A stretch of DNA of 48,500 bases, from positions 1-48,500 of the forward strand of contig DYOB01000009.1 in NCBI GenBank assembly GCA_020720765.1, read 5' to 3'. The number at the start of each line of letters is the position of its first letter. Within the stretch, counting starts at the first letter, position 1. A program made the position numbers and the translations under genes. The stretch comes from Borreliella garinii. Lineage in GTDB: Bacteria > Spirochaetota > Spirochaetia > JABEVK01. The notes below the pieces were generated by a model, which worked only from the letters and a program-made list of their open reading frames with translations, was not told the origin of the DNA and did not search any database. This document shows positions 1-8,466 of this stretch, piece after piece.

Positions 1-72
1 GCCCTCAGTCTTCGGCGCCCTGAGCATCCCAGCTCCCCGGTCCTGTGTCAAAATCATAAGCGCAACAGACTC
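1..72 (+). mobile_element. 3' end of an IS element, cut by the window edge
   Basis: The reverse complement of this stretch is nearly identical to 14118-14180 and, over its outer part, to 15606-15652. It ends with the terminal repeat ...CAACAGACTC followed by CTAG at 73-76. In all three copies the part next to the terminal repeat carries a conserved GACACAGGACCGGGGAGCTG-like block. This is the end distal to the transposase start; the body of the element lies before the window. A plus-strand reading frame stays open from base 3 to the TAG inside CTAG, so the tail of the transposase frame may run through the terminal repeat. Confidence 0.8.
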
Positions 73-94
73 CTAGAATTCTGAAAAGAAATCC

Positions 95-123
95 TTGCAA
101 AGAAAAAAAAATCCATTTAATAT
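95..123 (+). promoter_or_regulatory. Promoter of the SH3 lipoprotein gene
   Basis: TTGCAA at 95-100, 17 bases, then TAATAT at 118-123. The predicted start near 130 gives a leader of about 20 bases that contains AAGGAG, so this is a conventional leadered promoter. Confidence 0.45.
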
Positions 124-149
124 AAGGAAATCACTTTTAAGGAGAAAAT

Positions 150-1145
150 ATGAAAAGGTTTATATTTCTAGTTGCTATCCTTGCCTTCTTTTCCTGTGGA
201 AATGAAGCGTCACAGGCGCCTCAGATGTCACAAGAACCAATAGCGCCAATAGGAACTACAGAACCCCAGGTTGATGTAGGCAGTTATGGCGTAAGAAATG
301 CCCTGATAATCCGCAACGATACGGGATTTATTAAGGAGGTAAACGAAGCGAAACGGGCCACCGCATGGGGATCTGCCCTTACTCTGGGCGAACAAGTCGT
401 TTTCCTCGAAGAATTTGATACAATTAAAATTAATGCGCAGGGAACCGAATGGGAAGTCGCCAAGATCCGACGGCGCGATGGTACAGAAGGATGGGCGTAT
501 AAAGCATATGTGATCCCTGACGCAATGCCCGGAGTCGTTATTGCGCCGGATGCTACCATCTACAAGCAACCCGACCTTGCTGCGCCGACTTCAATTATTC
601 TTAAACAAGGGAACTATCTAGCCATTTCTTCAGAGGTTGTTGAGGGCGGCTTTATCAAGTTTACAACCCTAAACGCTACAAACGGAGCCTTTATAGAGAA
701 CCTTTTCCTCAAAGATGATAAGGTCAGCACAGTTGAAAGTGATGTTCAAGCCTCGAGGTTTCTTCATCTTGCGGCAAACGCAGCAACCCACATTCAGCGC
801 AGGGCTTTCCTGATGTCGGCTGATGAGGAATTCCCCTCTGATACATTCAAAGATAAAATTAAAGCAGAACTGGCCATCGTTGATGCAGAATTTGTTCAAG
901 CCAAATTGGCTGAAAAGTCGACTGCGGTAAAAACCATTGACATTGTTAGTGCTCCCTTCGCCTATGGTTCCATCGTTGGTTCTCTTACCGCCGGTACCGA
1001 GGTCACTCTTATAAGAAAACTGACTAACGGAACCGAAGTTTGGTATGAAATCTTAAAGCCCACTGGTTTTGTACCTGGTTACTTTAACGTGTCAGATCAA
1101 GCTGTCCAGGAAAACCAGAGTGAAGAGGCTTCCACAGCACAGTAA
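150..1145 (+). CDS. SH3-like domain lipoprotein
   Basis: This 331-residue protein begins with a short lipoprotein signal peptide with a lipobox-like FFSC at residues 13-16, so it is probably lipid-anchored and faces the periplasm. Residues about 48-125 resemble a bacterial SH3-like fold (short strands ending in a G-W-A-Y-K motif), and a second similar module appears near residues 265-315 (VWYEI...GFVPGYF). The middle, about 190-250, is helical and charged. The start is set by AAGGAG seven bases upstream. SH3-like modules in exported proteins often bind cell-wall or protein ligands, but no ligand can be named here. The gene is alone on its strand between an IS end and a convergent signalling cluster. 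Confidence 0.75.
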   Translation: MKRFIFLVAILAFFSCGNEASQAPQMSQEPIAPIGTTEPQVDVGSYGVRNALIIRNDTGFIKEVNEAKRATAWGSALTLGEQVVFLEEFDTIKINAQGTEWEVAKIRRRDGTEGWAYKAYVIPDAMPGVVIAPDATIYKQPDLAAPTSIILKQGNYLAISSEVVEGGFIKFTTLNATNGAFIENLFLKDDKVSTVESDVQASRFLHLAANAATHIQRRAFLMSADEEFPSDTFKDKIKAELAIVDAEFVQAKLAEKSTAVKTIDIVSAPFAYGSIVGSLTAGTEVTLIRKLTNGTEVWYEILKPTGFVPGYFNVSDQAVQENQSEEASTAQ

Positions 1146-1167
1146 ATGAGGTAAGACTCAGGCCCGT

Positions 1168-2445
1168 CTATTCGGGTTGGGGTTGCATTTGAAGGATCTT
1201 GCGCAGGGAATTAAGGTCGACGGGTTTCTCGAGAAATCCGTCGAATCCTTCCTCTTTCTGGACATATTCCAAAACATCCTTTGTGTACGATGTCATCAGA
1301 AAAATGAGAAAGGGATTTTTATCTTTAATTTTTTCACTTTGATGGATATGTTTAACGACTTCTATTCCGTTTATGCCAGGTAATTTATTATCCACAAGTA
1401 GAATATCGAAATCAAGCTTATCAAAGTTTTCAAGAAAACCTTCGCCGTTTTCAAAAAAGACTACCGACGCCCCGAGTTTTTCACAAGCTTTCTCAAGGAG
1501 AAGGCGGCTTTGTTCACTATCCTCCACAGCGGCGACAATTTTCCCCGAAGTCCCTGGGTCCAACCTCAAACGAACCTTTTTGAGAATAGCTTCGGGTTTA
1601 TCCTTACTTGATTTGGCTAAAAGAGTTCGTATGTCTTCAATTAAATCCTGGAATTCGTTGGGTCTCGGTACTTTTTGCGACTTGAGACTTACCATAAGAA
1701 GGTAATACTTCCGCTCTTGATCGTGGGCGACTTCCGTCATGCTCAATTCAACAGGTTCGCCCCTGCGCTCGCCTTTTACTAAGATTTTCAGCCCAACCAT
1801 TTGCGTGCCCAGTCCGCTCTTTCTCTGGGTTTCAAGAATTATATCCTTCTCGCTCTTTGGGAAAAAATCTAAAACGCTCTGGCCGAAGGCCATGGCGGCG
1901 TTTTTCATACCTAAAACCTTGGCTCCGGTAGGGTTGCATTCTATAACACGAAGGTTTTCGTCGCAAAGAAGGATAGGTACCGGAGCAGAGGAGAAAATAC
2001 CTGAAATCAGTTGATACTGGCGGTTCAAACCTTCTTCAGCCATTCTTTCCATCGTTATGTCGCGGAAAACACCAACAATCTGCCCTGACTGTTTACTCGC
2101 CTGAACTTTCATCCATAGAATGGTATTCTGCAAGGTCTTTACCTTAACCTCAATATCAAAAGAACGCAGAGACTTGGGCAAGCTGATAAAAAACTTGGCG
2201 AGTTTGTCAAATTCATCTTCAGGAAGAAATCTTATCCATGATTGAAAAACCAGAAAATCTCCGGCTGGATAACCTAATGACCCATGTACACCTCTTGTGA
2301 AAGCCGTTTTCCCTGGTTTGTCTTCATCTAAAATGACGAGAAAGGCCCAAGAGGAGGCAACCTCAACGGCACGCAAGAGGGAAGGAAAATCCCAGCTGGG
2401 AGAATCCCATTCGATTAATTCGGCAGAATCGTTGTCGCTATTCAA
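1168..2445 (-). CDS. PAS domain protein with C-terminal receiver domain
   Basis: The protein has one or two PAS-like regions (about residues 20-130 and 145-235; the second contains ILLCDENLRVIECNPTGAKVLG) and a complete receiver domain at the C-terminus (phospho-acceptor Asp in LLVDNKLPG, late Lys in EKPVD). No histidine kinase or output domain follows, so it is a sensor-plus-receiver that must pass its signal by protein contact. The start is uncertain. A TTG at 2445, seven bases after the cheY stop with a weak AGG motif, avoids overlap; a TTG at 2496 would add 17 residues and overlap cheY by 44 bases. It is the last gene of a chemosensory trio read from 4154 downward. Confidence 0.75.
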   Translation of the reverse strand: MNSDNDSAELIEWDSPSWDFPSLLRAVEVASSWAFLVILDEDKPGKTAFTRGVHGSLGYPAGDFLVFQSWIRFLPEDEFDKLAKFFISLPKSLRSFDIEVKVKTLQNTILWMKVQASKQSGQIVGVFRDITMERMAEEGLNRQYQLISGIFSSAPVPILLCDENLRVIECNPTGAKVLGMKNAAMAFGQSVLDFFPKSEKDIILETQRKSGLGTQMVGLKILVKGERRGEPVELSMTEVAHDQERKYYLLMVSLKSQKVPRPNEFQDLIEDIRTLLAKSSKDKPEAILKKVRLRLDPGTSGKIVAAVEDSEQSRLLLEKACEKLGASVVFFENGEGFLENFDKLDFDILLVDNKLPGINGIEVVKHIHQSEKIKDKNPFLIFLMTSYTKDVLEYVQKEEGFDGFLEKPVDLNSLRKILQMQPQPE

Positions 2446-2452
2446 AATCGGC

Positions 2453-2809
2453 CTAGAATAATTTGCCGAGTGCTTCAATAAGATGGGCTTTTTCAAAAGG
2501 CTTAATGAGCCAGGCGTTGGCTCCCGCTGCTAATGCCAGGTCCTTCAATTCCATATTTGTTTCCGTAGTAATGATAATCACAGGCGTCGTGGAATAAGCG
2601 GAGGACTTGCGAATTTCTTTCACAAAATCTATCCCCCCCATGACAGGCATATTCACGTCGACTAGGAAAGCGTCGACTTTAGGCGACCCTGATAACTTAT
2701 CCAGAGCATCCTTACCGTTCTCTGCTTCGATAAAAGTATGATCTTCTTTAACAGCCATTCCGATGATCTTGCGCATCGTTGTGGAGTCGTCTATTCCCAT
2801 GATTACCAT
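2453..2809 (-). CDS. CheY-like single-domain response regulator
   Basis: A 118-residue stand-alone receiver. The acidic pocket is visible as GIDDS near the N-terminus, the phospho-acceptor Asp lies in AFLVDVNMPVMGG, the conserved Thr in IIITTETN, and the Lys in LIKPF. The family works by phosphorylation-dependent binding to a partner such as a flagellar switch or another signalling protein. The start ATG at 2809 has AAGGAG six bases upstream. It lies ten bases after the MCP-like gene and just before the PAS-receiver gene, so the three are probably co-transcribed. No CheA is present in the window, so its kinase is unknown. Confidence 0.9.
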   Translation of the reverse strand: MVIMGIDDSTTMRKIIGMAVKEDHTFIEAENGKDALDKLSGSPKVDAFLVDVNMPVMGGIDFVKEIRKSSAYSTTPVIIITTETNMELKDLALAAGANAWLIKPFEKAHLIEALGKLF

Positions 2810-2819
2810 ATATTCTCCT

Positions 2820-4154
2820 TCATATTAACTGCATCTCTTCCAGTATAAGTTTTTCGTCCATTACTTTCGCCTTTTTTAAGAATTCCGAACGAATTTTTTT
2901 TAGAACTTCGGGGTCGATCTTGTGAATATCCTTCCCTTGACTCTGAAAAAAGGCCTCACCAGACCTTATCGATGCTTCGATATCTAAAATAAACTGCATG
3001 ACATTTTCCAATTGTTGACGGGTGATATCCTGGAATTGAAGGGAAGTAAGAACCCTGTTCATATGGTCCCGCATCCTCGCCATCGCCCCTTCCAAGCCTA
3101 AAAATACACCTGTAGTATTCTGGTAAGATTCGCTGAAGGCGGTAATTATGCCCTCGGTAGTTTCCATGGACTTTTTCATTGCCACATTAAATATCCGGGA
3201 TTCAGTATTCCAAACTCCTGTTATTGCAGTATTTGATTCCTTAAGCCCCAAAATAATTCTGTTGATTTCCTGGATAAATTGCTGAGTTTTTTCATTTGAT
3301 TTTAAAATCTCTCCAACAAGAACCTTAAACCCCGCACCTTGGCGGCCCAGTTTGCTGGCTTCTATGCTGGAATTGATGGAAATGACATTGTTCTGCTCCG
3401 AGATCTCAACGATATTTCCAAGCATACCCTCGATTTCCTCAACACCCTTAGAAATATCCTGAAACTTGACGCCTACCGACTTATTAAAGTGGTCAAAATT
3501 CTTAAACTGCGCCTCAAAGGTATCGGTGATTTTCTTTACATCCAAGATCATCTCGTGGAAGCTCACCCCGCCTTTCATTCCGGTTAGCTCTTCCATGAAA
3601 GACTTAGCTTCCATGGCGGAATTATCTATTTCATCTTTTAATATACTGAACTTTTCGAGAACTTCCATGGTCGCAGTTTCTGACTTTTCAATGGTATTGA
3701 TGATAAATCTTCTTAAATACGGTAGTTTATGGTAAGATTCGTAAAAATTTGACGCCGCATTGATACCCCTTCTTAAATTCTGGAGGGAGGCCGAACCCAG
3801 AACTCTTCGAGTTTGTTCAATCCCCGCACGAAGTGCTTCTTCAGGACTATGGTTTTTTTCATTTGTACCGGAATCCTTAAATTTCTCTGAAGGTATTACC
3901 TCTGATGAGAAAGTAGCCCATTCCTCGAGAACCCTGCTGGCATCTTCAAAAAGTTCTAACCTCTGCCCTGCTAAGAGATCAGGAGCTTGGTCTACCACAA
4001 GGGTTTGGGTTTTTCTAAATCCGAAAACATTGAGAAAGATCAAATAAAAGGCAACAAAGGAAGCGGGTAGTATTAGGTCAAAATGCGAGACGGAAATATA
4101 AACCATAGAACCAATGCTGATAAGCCCAGCGGTCACTTGTAGTAAGACTTTCAA
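2820..4154 (-). CDS. Membrane-bound MCP-like signalling protein
   Basis: I place the start at TTG 4154 because AGGAG lies six bases upstream; this gives 444 residues. The longer upstream frame runs into the divergent exported-protein gene and has no ribosome site. The N-terminus has two hydrophobic segments (about residues 3-45) with almost no periplasmic loop. The rest is mainly coiled coil with an MCP-type hairpin tip (EQNNVISINSSIEASKLG), a variant of the usual EQTNLLALNASIEAARAG. A later LQFQDITRQQLENV motif is common in this class. It probably senses membrane or cytoplasmic signals and acts with the CheY and PAS-receiver encoded downstream. Confidence 0.8.
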   Translation of the reverse strand: MKVLLQVTAGLISIGSMVYISVSHFDLILPASFVAFYLIFLNVFGFRKTQTLVVDQAPDLLAGQRLELFEDASRVLEEWATFSSEVIPSEKFKDSGTNEKNHSPEEALRAGIEQTRRVLGSASLQNLRRGINAASNFYESYHKLPYLRRFIINTIEKSETATMEVLEKFSILKDEIDNSAMEAKSFMEELTGMKGGVSFHEMILDVKKITDTFEAQFKNFDHFNKSVGVKFQDISKGVEEIEGMLGNIVEISEQNNVISINSSIEASKLGRQGAGFKVLVGEILKSNEKTQQFIQEINRIILGLKESNTAITGVWNTESRIFNVAMKKSMETTEGIITAFSESYQNTTGVFLGLEGAMARMRDHMNRVLTSLQFQDITRQQLENVMQFILDIEASIRSGEAFFQSQGKDIHKIDPEVLKKIRSEFLKKAKVMDEKLILEEMQLI

Positions 4155-4232
4155 ATTCAGCTCCTGATCTTCCAGCTTAAACCGAAAAATTTTATTCAGC
4201 AAGTGGTTAATAAAGTGAAAATGTCCGATACT

Positions 4233-4238
4233 TATAAT
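4233..4238 (+). promoter_or_regulatory. -10 box for the 4246 gene, leaderless type
   Basis: A perfect TATAAT ends seven bases before the ATG at 4246. I see no good -35 box at the usual distance and no Shine-Dalgarno sequence. Confidence 0.45.
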
Positions 4239-4245
4239 TATGCGA

Positions 4246-4623
4246 ATGATAGTCTTAATCACCGCACTGCTATTTGGAACGGTGCTGGGCGCTCTCCCCA
4301 CCGGGGCTTGGAATATCACTAGTTTTTTTCTGCTTGATATAGATCCAGAAACAAAGGCCGTTACATCCCATGAAGTCAACCCCGCAGTCAACCAACTTTT
4401 TGTGATGAACGGCCGAGAATTGCAGTTGACACCCATAAGCCCGACTAGTCTCCCTTATTCCATAAGGTCAGAGCTTACTTTTGATTTCCGGATCGGGAAC
4501 AGAAATTATCGTGCAAGTTTTCTCGATACAATTCTTTATGTGCATTCCCTGGATTACGGTTCAGGAAGGCGTGTAACGGGCAGAGGTTATTGGGTGTTTT
4601 ATCTGGAACCTTTGAACAAATAA
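4246..4623 (+). CDS. Small exported protein, function unknown
   Basis: A 125-residue protein beginning MIVLITALLFGTVLGALPTG, a typical cleavable signal peptide. The mature part is rich in beta-prone segments (ITSFFLLDI, ELTFDFRIG, GYWVFYLEP) and has no cysteines. I do not recognise a family. The start at 4246 is preferred over the ATG at 4240 because a TATAAT ends at 4238, which would make the RNA start at or next to 4246. It is divergent from the MCP-like gene and convergent with the histidine kinase that ends at 4651. Confidence 0.6.
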   Translation: MIVLITALLFGTVLGALPTGAWNITSFFLLDIDPETKAVTSHEVNPAVNQLFVMNGRELQLTPISPTSLPYSIRSELTFDFRIGNRNYRASFLDTILYVHSLDYGSGRRVTGRGYWVFYLEPLNK

Positions 4624-4650
4624 AATTCATCTTAAATCGCCAGATAGGAT

Positions 4651-6006
4651 TTAGATTCTGAGTGGAACTTTCACTCTAAACTGTGTGCCTTCCCCGACTT
4701 CACTTGAAACTGAGATCGTGCCACCTAATCTACGGGTAAAATCTGCACAAAGAATAAGACCCAAACCCGTACCCGGTTCGTGGTTTGTCCCTCGTCTCAC
4801 CTTTGAAGGATCACTCTTGAATATTGTTGAGATTTTTTCACCGGGAATTCCTATTCCTGAGTCCTCAACCAGAATTTCAACCCACTCCTTATCGTGTTCA
4901 GCGTTGACGATGATGGCCCCCATAGCCGGTGTAAATTTAAGGGCATTCGTAAGCAAGTTTCTCACGATACTCGTCATCATCTCGACGTCGCTGACCAATT
5001 CAACAACTGGGGGGACAAGGTTATCAAGTTTGATTCCTTTTTCAACCGCTATGAGAGCCAGAGAATCCATGACTGTTTGTACCAAATCTTTTAAATGAAA
5101 AGTAATAGGACGGGGTTCCATCGAACCCCATTGGCTACGGGCCCATTCGGTCAGATTTCTCATAAGACTGATCGCCCGGTCCGCGCTTTCGTCCGCCCTT
5201 TGAAGTGTCTCGTCATCCTCGCAGGCGCCTTTTATTTTTCCCATTTCCAAGAGCATTTTAACTTGCGTCACCGGACTCACAAGATCGTGGCCGAGTATAC
5301 TGAAAAGCTGGTCCTTGGTCTGGTTGGTTTCAACGAGACGCTTCATGGTTTCTTGACGCTTGTCGTTTTCTTCTATTAATAGTTTCAAACCGTATTCAGC
5401 TGTCACGTCAAGCACCACTACGATGAAATAAAAGACGAACATCGTTGTGTTAAAACTCAGGATCAACCCAACAGGCATATTGCCGAAATACGAGGCAAGT
5501 TGATGTAAAGGATTATATTCAAAAAGATTAAATGACAAAAATAAATAGAAAAGTGATGTCGCTAATAAGTAAAAAAGGGAAAGAATCCGTTTTCCCATAA
5601 CATAACTCAGAACAGGTAAGTATAGAAGTCCAAAAAGACCAAATGACTTTTCAGTGTAGAAAGTCGTTAGGATCATGGTAATCAAGGTGAGCAGGGGAAT
5701 AATGAAGGCGATGGCCTCGCGGGACATTCGGTACTTGAAGGTTCCGAGAGAAAAGATACTCACTAAAAATATAGCGAAAAATGGGGACGCCCGCATCCCC
5801 ATGCCGAAAGTAAAATGAAATATACCTAAACCAAAAGTGATAATAGTAGCCAGAATCTCAAGGTAGAAAAGTCTATGGTTTTTATAGTTTTCTTTAAAAC
5901 CCTGGGTACCATGTACTTCTTTAGGGTAAAATTTTTTCTCGAAAACCTGGAGCAGGTATAATATCCCTACGATCATGCAGATAATATATATCATTGTGGC
6001 TGTCAT
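4651..6006 (-). CDS. Polytopic membrane sensor histidine kinase
   Basis: About six or seven hydrophobic segments fill residues 5-200, followed by a HisKA domain with the phospho-accepting His in ILGHDL and an HATPase domain with N-box (NLLTNALKF), G1 (DSGIGIP) and G2 (GTGLGL). The membrane part has no large periplasmic loop, so the signal is probably sensed within or next to the membrane. There is no adjacent response regulator. The start is uncertain: ATG 6006 or ATG 5994, neither with a good ribosome site. A longer frame from TTG 6042 would overlap the divergent NrtR-like gene and is less likely. Confidence 0.85.
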   Translation of the reverse strand: MTATMIYIICMIVGILYLLQVFEKKFYPKEVHGTQGFKENYKNHRLFYLEILATIITFGLGIFHFTFGMGMRASPFFAIFLVSIFSLGTFKYRMSREAIAFIIPLLTLITMILTTFYTEKSFGLFGLLYLPVLSYVMGKRILSLFYLLATSLFYLFLSFNLFEYNPLHQLASYFGNMPVGLILSFNTTMFVFYFIVVVLDVTAEYGLKLLIEENDKRQETMKRLVETNQTKDQLFSILGHDLVSPVTQVKMLLEMGKIKGACEDDETLQRADESADRAISLMRNLTEWARSQWGSMEPRPITFHLKDLVQTVMDSLALIAVEKGIKLDNLVPPVVELVSDVEMMTSIVRNLLTNALKFTPAMGAIIVNAEHDKEWVEILVEDSGIGIPGEKISTIFKSDPSKVRRGTNHEPGTGLGLILCADFTRRLGGTISVSSEVGEGTQFRVKVPLRI

Positions 6007-6028
6007 GGGGAAAGTTTTTTGATATAAT
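6000..6028 (+). promoter_or_regulatory. Promoter of the NrtR-like gene, leaderless type
   Basis: CTGTCA at 6000-6005, 17 bases, perfect TATAAT at 6023-6028, then five bases to ATG 6034. No Shine-Dalgarno sequence precedes the ATG. The promoter lies across the 5' end of the divergent kinase gene. Confidence 0.6.
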
Positions 6029-6033
6029 TCACT

Positions 6034-7035
6034 ATGGCCCAACCAAACACGTGTTCTGAAATAGCCCTGAATCTCACTGCCGCTATTACCGCAGTTATGG
6101 GCGATGAGGTCTATGTGCTCACCCTCGAAGGGTCTCAGCTTCCTTTTGGTTCTTTTTCTCCTGATTCACACCGCACTCTTGAACTCGCATTGAGAGGTTG
6201 GGTTCTTGAGCAAACGGGTTTATCCTTGGGTTATGTCGAGCAACTTTATACTTTTGGAAACCGTCACAGGGATCCTGAACTAGGTTTAGGCAGGAACCAT
6301 CAAATAACAGTGGGATATTTAGCACTTGTACCCTCCACAACCTTTCAACCATCCTTAAAGTCCGAATGGGTGCCGTGGTACCAATTTCTTCCTTGGGAGG
6401 ACCACCGGGAAAATTCCAAATCGGGAAATCCTGGAATCCTTCAAAAAGTCGTTCTTCCAGAATTAGAAACCTGGATAAATGAAGGTGCATCACCCGCCCT
6501 CCAACAGGCTCGCCGAGAACGCGTCATCACTGCCTTCGGAGATTCAAGGGTTCCGTGGGACAATGAGCGCACCATTCTACGATATGAACTTCTTTACGAA
6601 GCGGGGATTGTTTTTGAGAGTTCTAGGGATTGGAACGCCTACCCCGAAGACGAACGCGATCAGCTACCTATAACTAAACTGCTCCCTGTTTTTTCAAAAG
6701 AAAATAGCAGGAACCTCGGAAAATCCATGAAGCAGGATCACCGCAGAATTCTTGCAAGCTCGATAGGGAGAATACGCGGAAAATTAAAATACAGGCCGGT
6801 GGTTTTTGAACTCCTTCCCGAAGAGTTTACCTTGCTCAACCTCCAAAAAGTCGTTGAGGCCCTATCCGGTACTACGCTCCATAAACAGAATTTCCGCCGC
6901 CTCATGATCCAAGGGGGTTTAGTAAAACCAACGGGTCAGAAATCATTTGTAGGTCCGGGTAGGCCAGCAGAATTATTCAGATACAGGCGGAGTATACTCG
7001 CGGAAAGACCTGCACCTTCCTGGGAGGATGAATGA
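6034..7035 (+). CDS. NrtR-like regulator: degenerate Nudix domain plus winged helix
   Basis: The N-terminal 140 residues follow the Nudix fold of the NrtR/ADP-ribose pyrophosphatase group (EQLYTFGNRHRDPE is a family hallmark), but the Nudix box is degraded: the usual RE-x2-EE-x-G core reads RGWVLEQTG. The C-terminus (about 235-325) matches the NrtR winged-helix region, with IRGKLKYRPVVFELLP, FTLLNLQKVVEAL and NFRRLMIQGGLV. In the known family such proteins repress NAD-related genes and sense ADP-ribose or related ligands. A 40-80 residue insert between the domains makes it longer than typical NrtR. It overlaps rimO by four bases. Its DNA targets cannot be told from this window; no NAD biosynthesis gene is adjacent, though pntAB lies 21 kb away. 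Confidence 0.8.
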   Translation: MAQPNTCSEIALNLTAAITAVMGDEVYVLTLEGSQLPFGSFSPDSHRTLELALRGWVLEQTGLSLGYVEQLYTFGNRHRDPELGLGRNHQITVGYLALVPSTTFQPSLKSEWVPWYQFLPWEDHRENSKSGNPGILQKVVLPELETWINEGASPALQQARRERVITAFGDSRVPWDNERTILRYELLYEAGIVFESSRDWNAYPEDERDQLPITKLLPVFSKENSRNLGKSMKQDHRRILASSIGRIRGKLKYRPVVFELLPEEFTLLNLQKVVEALSGTTLHKQNFRRLMIQGGLVKPTGQKSFVGPGRPAELFRYRRSILAERPAPSWEDE

Positions 7036-8390
7036 AAAAGACCTTTTATATAGAACAGTTGGGCTGCGCAAAAAACCAGGTGGACGGCGAGATTATGGCC
7101 GGCGCGCTTTTGGCCAAGGGATGGGAAGCAGCAGGCGAAGCGTCTTCTGCGGGTGTGGTGCTTGTGAATACCTGCGGTTTTATCCAGAGTGCCCAGGAAG
7201 AATCGCTTCAAACCCTCCTTGCGTTCACGCAAGAACACGATTGCGTCGTAGCTACGGGCTGTCTCAGCCAGAGATGGGCGGAAAATCTTACAGAAAACAT
7301 ACCCGAACTCGCAGGTTGTTTTGGAAATAGGAAACCCGAGGATATAGGAACTTTTCTCGAGGAAAAACTACCAGCGGGTTTTAAGGTTTGGAGACCGGAG
7401 GGAAATGACGCAGATACCGATTTGGTTTATAGACAGAGGCCGCTCCATGGATTTCCTTTTTCCGCTTACGTGAAAATCAGCGAGGGCTGCGACCATCATT
7501 GCACCTATTGCGCCATTCCCCTTATTCGCGGACATCAGCGTGATAGGCCCTTGAAAGCGGTTGCAGCCGAAGTGGAGAATCTTTTAGCCCGCGGTGTGAA
7601 AGAGATAAATCTCGTCGCCCATGATCTTGCCAACTATGGCCCTGGACTGATTTCCTTGATAAAGCTTTTGGATACATATAAAGGCAAATGGTGGCTTAGA
7701 CTTCTCTATATCTACCCCGAAACTTTTCCGCTGGAAATTCTAGACTTGATGAAAACAAATACCCATCTTGTCCGGTATCTCGACATACCTTTCCAACACG
7801 GTTCAGATTCCCTTTTGAAAATTATGGGGAGGAAAAGCAGGAGAAAAGACCTGGAGAACCTTGTCTCAAAAATACGGTTTGAACTTCCCGACTTGGCTTT
7901 GCGAACCACCTTTATTACAGGGTTCCGTGGTGAGAGCAAAGCTGATTTTCAGGAACTTCTCGAATTCCAAAAAACCATTCAACCCGAATGGTCGGGAATA
8001 TTTGCCTATTCCCCACAGGAAGGAACTCCTGCCGAATTAAACCCTAAAACCATGGGAAAACTCCCACCGAAGTCCAAGGTCCTTGAAAGGAAGAATGCCT
8101 TCGAGGAAGCCCAGAACTTGATTACCGCCGGAAGACTCAGCAGGTTTATCGGCTCCATTGTCGAAGTGCTTATAGAAGAGCTTCTGGAAGAAAGGGGAAC
8201 AGCCTTAGGGAGGACCCCTTTCCAGGCACCTGATGTTGACGGACTCACCGTGGTACGTTTAACCCGCTCGCCGCTTGCGAAACCCGGTGATATCATAAAG
8301 GTATTTTTAGAGGGAGTAACAGGTGTCGACCTCAGAGGACGAGAAATCAATGACAAGAGCGAACTTGACAAAACTTTTACAAACGTTTGA
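7032..8390 (+). CDS. rimO: Ribosomal protein S12 methylthiotransferase RimO
   Basis: A 452-residue radical-SAM methylthiotransferase that adds a methylthio group to the conserved Asp of ribosomal protein S12. The N-terminal cluster ligands are Cys12, Cys48 and Cys77; the radical-SAM cluster is Cys153-x3-Cys157-x2-Cys160 (EGCDHHCTYC). IRGHQRDRP and the C-terminal TRAM-like domain fit RimO rather than MiaB. The start ATG overlaps the NrtR-like stop (ATGA), which implies translational coupling. Confidence 0.95.
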   Translation: MKKTFYIEQLGCAKNQVDGEIMAGALLAKGWEAAGEASSAGVVLVNTCGFIQSAQEESLQTLLAFTQEHDCVVATGCLSQRWAENLTENIPELAGCFGNRKPEDIGTFLEEKLPAGFKVWRPEGNDADTDLVYRQRPLHGFPFSAYVKISEGCDHHCTYCAIPLIRGHQRDRPLKAVAAEVENLLARGVKEINLVAHDLANYGPGLISLIKLLDTYKGKWWLRLLYIYPETFPLEILDLMKTNTHLVRYLDIPFQHGSDSLLKIMGRKSRRKDLENLVSKIRFELPDLALRTTFITGFRGESKADFQELLEFQKTIQPEWSGIFAYSPQEGTPAELNPKTMGKLPPKSKVLERKNAFEEAQNLITAGRLSRFIGSIVEVLIEELLEERGTALGRTPFQAPDVDGLTVVRLTRSPLAKPGDIIKVFLEGVTGVDLRGREINDKSELDKTFTNV

Positions 8391-8466
8391 CAACGCCTTC
8401 ACCACATCCAACCCAAATGAGGCTAAATATTAAGGGTAGGACATACAAACTGCTAGGAGGCAGAAT

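Noticed and set aside
1146..1180. CCCG-loop-CGGG hairpin as a terminator
   Set aside because: Short stem and no T run on either strand.
2820..4436. 538-residue version of the MCP-like protein
   Set aside because: The first 94 residues overlap the divergent exported-protein gene and lack a ribosome site; TTG 4154 has AGGAG at the right distance.
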